From: Prevotella sp. CAG:1320
GTDB lineage: Bacteria > Bacteroidota > Bacteroidia > Bacteroidales > Bacteroidaceae
Assembly: GCA_000435635.1 (NCBI GenBank)
Contig: FR882113.1
Span: 1-53,300, forward strand
DNA length: 53,300 nucleotides
Direction of reading: 5' to 3'
The position numbers and the translations under genes are program-made. Below the pieces are notes generated by a model that was given only the letters and a program-made list of their open reading frames with translations, searched no databases and was not told the origin of the DNA. Positions 31,857 to 37,298 of the stretch are shown piece by piece (position 1 is the first letter of the stretch; every line of letters begins with the position of its first letter).

Positions 31857-34342
31857 TCGCCCAACCTCTCTTTTACCGCCTGGAGCACCCGCCTCATCTC
31901 CTCCACCACCTCACGAACGCGTTTCTCAATGGCGGCGTTGTCCAGTTTCCCTATCTCCTCTGGGGATAGGGTTTTTAGTGTTTCCTCTACGGGTGACTGT
32001 ATCACATGGAACGTGGGCAACGATTTGTGCGCCACTTTGGAAACAGGCTCGCGGGAATCTGTCTTCAAAGCTTCGGCTAACTGGCTGAGATAGGATTCGA
32101 GTTCCTGTCTGAAACTCTCCAATATCTCTCGCTCCGCTTCCTTGTCGCCATCGGCGTAAGCGGTGAGAGCATCCAGGTTTCCCGCCTGGGGCTCGGCGCT
32201 TTCCTCTACGGGCGCATCGCCGATAAAGGGCGCCAATACCTGGGCCAACTGCGCTCCGTCTATGGGTTTAAACAGACAGGCATCAAAACCAGACAAACGC
32301 AAGCTGGGCGCGATGCTGGGATCATGTGCCGTCATGGCCACGCAAGTGGCTTGCTTCAGTTCGGGATAGCGGTGGAGCACCTCCATGCCGTTCATCTCTG
32401 GCATCTCGATGTCGATACATATCAAGTCGGGGTGTTCCGCCCTCGCCCACTCCACGGCCTCGGCCACTCGCTGAAATGCCTCCAGCCGCCATTTGTCGCC
32501 CGAGAGCCTGCGCAGCAACTCGGCGGTAAGCCGCAACTGAAGTCCGTCATCATCCAGTATCATCACCTTGTGGATTGTTTTCTCCTTGCCTTTTCTTTCT
32601 TGGGAAGGAATGACGATGGGCTGCCTGTCGGACGCGATAGCCATCTCCTCCCGCTCCGTTTCAGCGTCAGCGGGAGCGGGCTTCACGGGCAAAGTGACAT
32701 AGAAAGTGGTTCCCTTGCCCTTTTGGGAAGAAAGGGTGATGGTGCCATTGAGCAACTGCGTCAGTTCCTTGGTGATGGACAGTCCCAATCCCACGCCCTC
32801 CTCGCCTTGGGCATTGGCCAGGCGGGTGAAGGCTTGGAACACCTTGCGGCTTTCTTCCGGGCTCATGCCCCTGCCAGTATCGGCCACCTCTATGTGGAAA
32901 TAGCCATTCCCCACATTGCCTTTCACGCTCACGCCACCCTCCGAGGTATATTTCAAAGCGTTGTTGAGCAGGTTGTCCACGATTTGCCGCATGCGGAAAG
33001 CGTCGCCCAGGAACAACTTCTGGGGGCACCCCTGGGTATCACAGGTCAGTCGCAAGTCCCGTTCCTGCGCCATGGGGCGCATCTCCTCCACGCAACTTTC
33101 CAGCAATCGGGACGGGGAGAAAGAGGCTACCTGCACCTCCACGCTGCCGCTCTCCAGTCGGTGATAGTCCAACAACGCCCTGACGAGCTGCAATAAATGA
33201 GTGGCGGAATTCTGGATATTGCGCAAATAGGAAGCGGCTTTCTGGCCTTTTACGTGTTCCCGCAACAATTCTATGAAGCCTGAGATAGAGGCGGCTGGCG
33301 CCTTGATGTCGTGGGTGATGGTCAAGAGCAGCCTCTCTCTTTGGGCCATCAGCCGCTCGGTGTCGGCCTTGGCTTCCTCCAAGTGTTCACTATATCGCTT
33401 GCTTTGTCTCACGTCGCGCCCCACGAGATAGAGCAATACCAGTGAGGAAAGCACGGCGATGCCCCCCAGGAGTCCCATCTGCCGCATCACGCCATAACGG
33501 GCGGCGGCCGTCTCGCCGATGGCATCCCTTAGCTCCCTTCGTTCGCTGTCTCTTATTTCCTCCAGCAGTTGGGCGGTGCGACGGGTCAGTTCCACGCCCA
33601 CTCGCTGTTGCCGCTCCTCCCGGGAGCGTATCTTCTCCACTCTCCGCTCTCTCGCTTCCTCCTCTCTTTCCTGTATTTGCGAGAGCACCGTGGCCACGCT
33701 GTCACTCACGTCGATGTTGTGGGTGACGGAGTCAGTCTCTTGCGCTCCCTCGTGCTTGGTCACCTTCACCGTGTCGGTGCGCGGCTTGCGGAAAGCGTCG
33801 GCCAGTCGCCTGAAGAAACCTTTGCGGGTCTTCACCACTTCCACCACCACCGTACTGTCTTGCTTGGTCTCCACGCTCTTGGGTCTCACCACCACGGAGT
33901 CCCTGCGTTCCCGCAGCTGTTCCACCTTGCGTTGCACGTAACTGTCCGAGCTTCCGTTGGCCATGAGGGTCATCACGCTCAGGGTGTTGTCCAGTTTCTG
34001 GTCAAGCAGCCAGCGCAGGGAGTCAATCTTTTGGTAGGTCGTGGTGTCGCTGATGGAACGCTTCAGTCTTTCCGCCAAGTCCTGGGTTCTTTCCACGGCT
34101 TGCTCATACGCGTCCCACTCCTCGGCAGAGCCCAGGTAAATGGCGCGTTCCCGGTTGTTGGCGTCCAGGAGGCTGTAGACCAGGCTGTCGGTGACATCCC
34201 GGCGGTTGGCGGCCAGTTCCTCGGCGGTGTCTAGCCAGTGGGAGGTGCGTATGTTGTCATACACCAACCAGATGCAGAGCGCGAGCACCAGCAAGAAAAA
34301 GAGATAGCCAATGGTGACTTTTGCGGAGACACTGAGTTTCAT
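31853..34342 (-). CDS. Hybrid sensor histidine kinase with REC and Hpt domains
   Basis: An 829-aa inner-membrane sensor. One membrane helix lies near residues 8-28 and a second at about 288-307. Between them is a periplasmic region that is helical, strongly charged and probably coiled-coil. The cytoplasmic part contains HisKA with His344 in TITHDIKAP, HATPase_c with N-box DNLLNNALKYT, G1 ADTGRGM and G2 GVGLGLS. A receiver domain follows with Asp644 in CIDIEMPEMNG and Lys in LFKPIDG. A C-terminal Hpt-like helical domain has His772 in VAHKSLPTFH. This order allows an internal His-Asp-His relay ending on an external regulator. The start follows a TATGTTTG promoter element. The NtrC-type gene 1.1 kb upstream on the same strand is the likely partner. 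Confidence 0.9.
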   Translation of the reverse strand: MKLSVSAKVTIGYLFFLLVLALCIWLVYDNIRTSHWLDTAEELAANRRDVTDSLVYSLLDANNRERAIYLGSAEEWDAYEQAVERTQDLAERLKRSISDTTTYQKIDSLRWLLDQKLDNTLSVMTLMANGSSDSYVQRKVEQLRERRDSVVVRPKSVETKQDSTVVVEVVKTRKGFFRRLADAFRKPRTDTVKVTKHEGAQETDSVTHNIDVSDSVATVLSQIQEREEEARERRVEKIRSREERQQRVGVELTRRTAQLLEEIRDSERRELRDAIGETAAARYGVMRQMGLLGGIAVLSSLVLLYLVGRDVRQSKRYSEHLEEAKADTERLMAQRERLLLTITHDIKAPAASISGFIELLREHVKGQKAASYLRNIQNSATHLLQLVRALLDYHRLESGSVEVQVASFSPSRLLESCVEEMRPMAQERDLRLTCDTQGCPQKLFLGDAFRMRQIVDNLLNNALKYTSEGGVSVKGNVGNGYFHIEVADTGRGMSPEESRKVFQAFTRLANAQGEEGVGLGLSITKELTQLLNGTITLSSQKGKGTTFYVTLPVKPAPADAETEREEMAIASDRQPIVIPSQERKGKEKTIHKVMILDDDGLQLRLTAELLRRLSGDKWRLEAFQRVAEAVEWARAEHPDLICIDIEMPEMNGMEVLHRYPELKQATCVAMTAHDPSIAPSLRLSGFDACLFKPIDGAQLAQVLAPFIGDAPVEESAEPQAGNLDALTAYADGDKEAEREILESFRQELESYLSQLAEALKTDSREPVSKVAHKSLPTFHVIQSPVEETLKTLSPEEIGKLDNAAIEKRVREVVEEMRRVLQAVKERLGD

Positions 34343-34373
34343 CGTGGTGGGAAAAAACGTTGTTTGCCGTCTG

Positions 34374-34381
34374 CAAACATA
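34374..34381 (-). promoter_or_regulatory. -7 element of the hybrid kinase gene
   Basis: The minus strand reads TATGTTTG, a perfect TAnnTTTG, 31 nt upstream of the ATG at 34342. It excludes the longer reading frame that begins at 34495. Confidence 0.55.
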
Positions 34382-34479
34382 CGCATTTATTTTGGAAAGT
34401 AAGCCTCTTGGGATGGAAAAGTAGCTGTTTTGCGCGAGAATACCGCCTTGCCGTCCCGCGAAAGGGCCATAAACAATGA

Positions 34480-34510
34480 GACCCGCCGCAGGCAATTGCC
34501 CGGGCGGGTC
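34480..34510 (-). terminator. Terminator of the small secreted peptide gene
   Basis: GACCCGCC (34480-34487) pairs with GGCGGGTC (34503-34510). The enclosed GGCAATTGCC is a second, smaller palindrome. It lies 51 nt after the stop at 34562. Confidence 0.6.
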
Positions 34511-34561
34511 TACTTTCTCTCATTCACATTCCTCTCTTGGAAATGCCACTATACATGTCCC

Positions 34562-34744
34562 TTACTGAGCGACGCTATCGCTGGGGGCAACGGTTGTAGC
34601 GGCTACGGTGTCAGTTGAAGTAGTTACAGTAGAGTCAGAAACGACAGTCTCAGGCAGAGTGCCCTCAACACCCTTAGCTGCGAATACATTACTTACAGAT
34701 ACCAATACCATTGCGGCGAAAGCCAATACAAATAACTTCTTCAT
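34562..34744 (-). CDS. Small secreted peptide, Thr/Val/Ser-rich
   Basis: A 60-aa product with a clear signal peptide (MKKLFVLAFAAMVLVSVSNVFA, residues 1-22, given here for its length and hydrophobic core). The mature part is about 38 residues of low-complexity Thr, Val, Ser, Ala and Asp with no Cys. It has its own terminator and a long AT-rich upstream region. Similar small alanine/threonine-rich secreted peptides are common in Bacteroidetes and have no assigned role. The AT-content of the leader and the isolated position suggest an independent, possibly strongly expressed gene. No family name can be given with confidence. Confidence 0.65.
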   Translation of the reverse strand: MKKLFVLAFAAMVLVSVSNVFAAKGVEGTLPETVVSDSTVTTSTDTVAATTVAPSDSVAQ

Positions 34745-34874
34745 AATTCTTTCAGTTTTTATTGTTATTAAATATGTTGTCTTGTTGACGCTTATATTTA
34801 TGCAACGGGCGTGCCAAAAGGGTGACGAAAGAGCTAACTGCCTGATATTGAGGAAGAAGAAAATTTTTATGAGA

Positions 34875-34936
34875 ATTGGGGAAGTGTGGAAATTGTGGAA
34901 TAGGTGTGGAATTATTCCACAATTCCGTTCCCCAAT
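34875..34936. repeat. 62-nt imperfect hairpin
   Basis: ATTGGGGAA (34875-34883) pairs with TTCCCCAAT (34928-34936). AATTGTGGAATA (34891-34902) pairs perfectly with TATTCCACAATT (34913-34924) around a 10-nt loop. The two inner arms start 22 bp apart, the same spacing as in the neighbouring array B'. Confidence 0.75.
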
Positions 34937-34985
34937 CCTGTGGAAAACACCCCCTCTGCCGCCTCGTTATTTTGGGGGCTTGGGG

Positions 34986-35088
34986 AAATCAACTTGTTTC
35001 GCTCGGGAAAATAAGTTATTTTGCTTGGGAAAACAACTTGTTTTCGTGTCGGAAATAACTTGTTTTAATCAGGAAAATAACTTGTTTT
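34986..35088. repeat. Array B': five 15-bp palindromes at 22-bp period
   Basis: Units start at 34986, 35008, 35030, 35052 and 35074, exactly 22 bp apart: AAATCAACTTGTTTC, AAAATAAGTTATTTT, AAAACAACTTGTTTT, GAAATAACTTGTTTT and AAAATAACTTGTTTT. The consensus equals array B (AAAAYAASTTGTTTT). In unit 2 both arms have changed together (C to T and G to A), so it remains a perfect palindrome. The spacers GCTCGGG, GCTTGGG, CGTGTCG and AATCAGG differ, apart from the first two. Confidence 0.9.
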
Positions 35089-35091
35089 ATC

Positions 35092-35261
35092 GTGAGTTCG
35101 ACGAATTCCACTTTATGTGCGCAGCCCTGTTATTGCCGAACTGTAGAGACGCATTCTTGCGTCTCAGCCAGCTGCCAAGTCTTCGCGACAGGCGACTTTA
35201 TCCGGCTATCTTGCTTGCCGAGACGCAAAAATGCGTCTCTACAAGTTTTCGTCGAACTCAC
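35092..35261. repeat. 170-bp element with 14-bp inverted ends
   Basis: GTGAGTTCGACGAA (35092-35105) and TTCGTCGAACTCAC (35248-35261) are perfect inverted repeats. The same end sequence is found on the 62-nt hairpin at 23723. The interior holds the GTAG-headed pair at 35143-35242. No coding sequence and no clear target-site duplication are visible. It resembles a MITE in form only. Confidence 0.7.
35143..35242. repeat. REPIN-like inverted pair of GTAG-headed palindromes
   Basis: GTAG followed by the palindrome GAGACGCA-TTCT-TGCGTCTC (sharing AG) lies at 35143-35165. An inverted copy ending CTCTAC lies at 35220-35242. A GTAG tetranucleotide next to a palindrome, occurring in inverted pairs, is the hallmark of REP elements mobilised by RAYT (TnpA-REP) transposases. 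No RAYT gene is in the window. Confidence 0.75.
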
Positions 35262-35340
35262 GATGTTTTAATAACGGCATGTTTTCAGCCTGCATGGCGA
35301 TAACCCGTTAGAGGGGTGTATAACTTGTCGTTGCCAAAGT

Positions 35341-35441
35341 GTAGAGAACGCATTCTTGCGTCTCAGCAAGCAAAATCGCTGAATAAAATCGCCACCCGCA
35401 AAGGCCTGGCGGTTTGCTGAGACGCAAGAATGCGTCTCTAC
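35341..35441. repeat. Second REPIN-like inverted pair
   Basis: GTAGAGAACGCATTCTTGCGTCTC (with one extra A; 35341-35364, quoted for its GTAG head and arms) is followed by an inverted copy at 35419-35441 with arms GAGACGCA and TGCGTCTC. The inner flanks CAGCAAGC and GTTTGCTG are also complementary. The layout and size match the pair 200 bp to the left. Confidence 0.75.
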
Positions 35442-35485
35442 AATTTTTCGCCGGATTCACTTAAATTAAATAATGTGTAGCTGGG

Positions 35486-36892
35486 TTATCGCTCGGTAGA
35501 TAGCCCGTATTTCTGCAATTTATTGTAAAGGGTCTTGCGGTCAATGCCCAAGAGAATGGCGGTCTTGCTCTTATTGCCCCCCGTGGACTTCAGGGCGGCC
35601 AGAATGCGCTGCCGCTCCGTGTTCTCGTCACGCAAGGCGAGGTTCTCCTGGTGGGTTGGTTGTCGCATGGATAGGCGCAGCTCCTCCACGCCTATGTAGT
35701 CGCCCTTCACCAACAGCGTGGCACGCTTCACCACGTTGTTGAGTTCTCGCAGGTTGCCAGGCCAGTCATAGCGGGCCAACATCTCGGAAGCCTTGTCGTC
35801 GAAGCCTATCACGTTACGCCCCAGTTCCTCGTTGGCGTGTTTCAGGAAGAGGTCGGCGAAAAGGAAGAGGTCGCTGTCCCTGTCCTTCAAGGCGGGCATC
35901 ACGATGGTGAATTCGTTGATGCGATGGTAAAGGTCTTCACGGAAAGTGCCCTCCTCCACCAGCTTGGCCAGGTCGCCATTGGTGGCGCACACCAGGCGGA
36001 TATCTATCTCCACCTCTTTCGCGCCGCCCAGCGGTCTCACTTTCCTTTCCTGCAAGGCCCTGAGCAGTTGCACTTGCACGTCATAAGTCAGGTTGCCCAC
36101 CTCGTCGAGGAAGAGCGTACCGCCATTGGCCAGTTCAAAGGCGCCTTTCTTGTCGGACATGGCACCCGTGAACGCCCCTTTGGTATACCCGAAGAATTCT
36201 GAGGCGGCCACGTCCTTGGGAATCGCGCCGCAGTCGAGGGCGAAAAAAGGCTTGTCCGCTCGGGGGCTTTGCTCGTGGATGCGATGGGCAACGTATTCCT
36301 TGCCAGTGCCGCTGGCTCCCAGGATGAGCACGGAAAGGGGCGTGGGAGCCACCAGGTTCACGTAATCATAGAGTTGGCGGGAGGCCTCGCTTTTGCCTTC
36401 TATGTATTTGGGAGTTCCGTCCGCAGCCTTCTCCTTGGGCGAAAGAGGAGCGGAATGGGGATGGGCAGGCTTGGCGGAAGTGGCAGGAAGCGGAGAGGGG
36501 GCGGCGTTCCCCTGCTCTTTCGCGGCAGAATTTGGCCGCAAGGCATCTTGTATCTTGCGGAGCAAGGCTTCCTTTTCCACGGGCTTGGCGATATAGTCGC
36601 AGGCTCCAGACTTCATGGCCTCCACGGCGTTTTGCACCTCTGCGTAGCTGGTCATCACGATAAAGGGGGTCATGATGGCTTGCTTGCGCATCCAGTGGAG
36701 CAGGAAGAGGCCGTCGCGATCGGGCAAGCGGAGGTCGGACAACACCAAGTCAAACTGGCCGCCCGCGGTGAAAAGCTTGGCGGCATCTATCACCGCGCCC
36801 GTCTTCTCCACCTCAAAGCCATGCTTGCGCAACCACGCTTGCATCATGGTGGCATAGGTCAAGTCGTCTTCCACTATCAGGATTCGTGCCAT
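35486..36892 (-). CDS. Sigma-54-dependent response regulator (NtrC family)
   Basis: A 468-aa transcription activator. The receiver domain (1-118) has Asp53 in LVLSDLRLPDRDG, preceded by the acidic VEDD pair. A Pro/Ala-rich linker (about 120-160) leads to the AAA+ domain with Walker A GASGTGKE (192-199) and the sigma-54 contact loop GAFTGA (239-244). The C-terminal Fis-type helix-turn-helix (about 430-468) is GNKSKTAILLGIDRKTLYNKL. It activates RpoN promoters after phosphorylation. The chosen start MARILIVEDD follows a perfect -7 element, and an extra 19 codons upstream are unlikely. Its probable signal source is the hybrid kinase at 31853-34342. Confidence 0.95.
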   Translation of the reverse strand: MARILIVEDDLTYATMMQAWLRKHGFEVEKTGAVIDAAKLFTAGGQFDLVLSDLRLPDRDGLFLLHWMRKQAIMTPFIVMTSYAEVQNAVEAMKSGACDYIAKPVEKEALLRKIQDALRPNSAAKEQGNAAPSPLPATSAKPAHPHSAPLSPKEKAADGTPKYIEGKSEASRQLYDYVNLVAPTPLSVLILGASGTGKEYVAHRIHEQSPRADKPFFALDCGAIPKDVAASEFFGYTKGAFTGAMSDKKGAFELANGGTLFLDEVGNLTYDVQVQLLRALQERKVRPLGGAKEVEIDIRLVCATNGDLAKLVEEGTFREDLYHRINEFTIVMPALKDRDSDLFLFADLFLKHANEELGRNVIGFDDKASEMLARYDWPGNLRELNNVVKRATLLVKGDYIGVEELRLSMRQPTHQENLALRDENTERQRILAALKSTGGNKSKTAILLGIDRKTLYNKLQKYGLSTER

Positions 36893-36914
36893 AAAGTCTA
36901 TCTGCTTTCTGATG

Positions 36915-36922
36915 CAAAGGTA
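36915..36922 (-). promoter_or_regulatory. -7 element of the NtrC-type regulator gene
   Basis: The minus strand reads TACCTTTG, a perfect TAnnTTTG, 22 nt upstream of the ATG at 36892. No -33 TTTG is seen at 19-21 nt. Confidence 0.6.
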
Positions 36923-37090
36923 CATATTAATATGGTAGGAATATGCCATGCCTATTCATTTTTAGGCCTTTTTAACCCCAATCGGGGAGATTTCCTTTCA
37001 GATGGTGAAATGGCGAAACGTAATGGCGAATTGCGTTTTGCGCATACCCAAATGTAGAGACATGGCTCTTCCATTGTTTTCTTGCTTGCT

Positions 37091-37193
37091 GAGACGCAAA
37101 AATGCGTCTCTACACGCGACGGCTAATACATTCTTGACAAAATTACATAACAAAATGTCAGCAGAAACGTGTAGAGACGCATTTTTGCGTCTC
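37091..37193. repeat. Pair of GTAG-headed palindromes in tail-to-tail order
   Basis: GAGACGCAAAAATGCGTCTC plus TAC lies at 37091-37113, and GTAGAGACGCA-TTT-TTGCGTCTC at 37171-37193. They are inverted to each other, with the GTAG heads facing inward and the CTTGCTTGCT / GGCAAGCAAG flanks facing outward. This is the opposite arrangement from the two pairs at 35143 and 35341. Confidence 0.75.
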
Positions 37194-37227
37194 GGCAAGC
37201 AAGGAGGCAGGTGAATGACAACAACGG

Positions 37228-37271
37228 GAATCCCGCCCAGGGAAGACCATTGGCCTTGCTGGGCGGGATTC
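37228..37271 (-). terminator. Terminator of the GH31 gene
   Basis: GAATCCCGCCCAG (37228-37240) pairs perfectly over 13 bp with CTGGGCGGGATTC (37259-37271), with an 18-nt loop. It ends 27 nt downstream of the GH31 stop. Confidence 0.75.
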
Positions 37272-37298
37272 ATTATCACAGATAAATTCGGAATGCGC

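Larger units (their letters stand above)
34745..35485. other. Repeat-rich intergenic region between the small peptide and NtrC-type regulator genes
   Basis: These 741 bp carry, in order, a 62-nt hairpin (34875-34936), array B' (34986-35088), a 170-bp inverted repeat (35092-35261) that encloses a REPIN-like pair (35143-35242), and a second such pair (35341-35441). A plus-strand reading frame runs through much of it but has no protein character. Confidence 0.8.
36923..37298. other. Intergenic region between the NtrC-type regulator and GH31 genes
   Basis: These 376 bp contain an outward-facing pair of GTAG-headed palindromes (37091-37193), a partial copy near 37053 (GTAGAGAC) and the GH31 terminator. 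The direct repeat AATGGCGAA (37009, 37022) is too short to interpret. There is no supportable gene. Confidence 0.7.

Noticed and set aside
34608..35303. 231-codon plus-strand reading frame
   Set aside because: It runs through the antisense of the small peptide gene, array B' and the REP pair. The composition is repeat-derived and no domain is recognisable.
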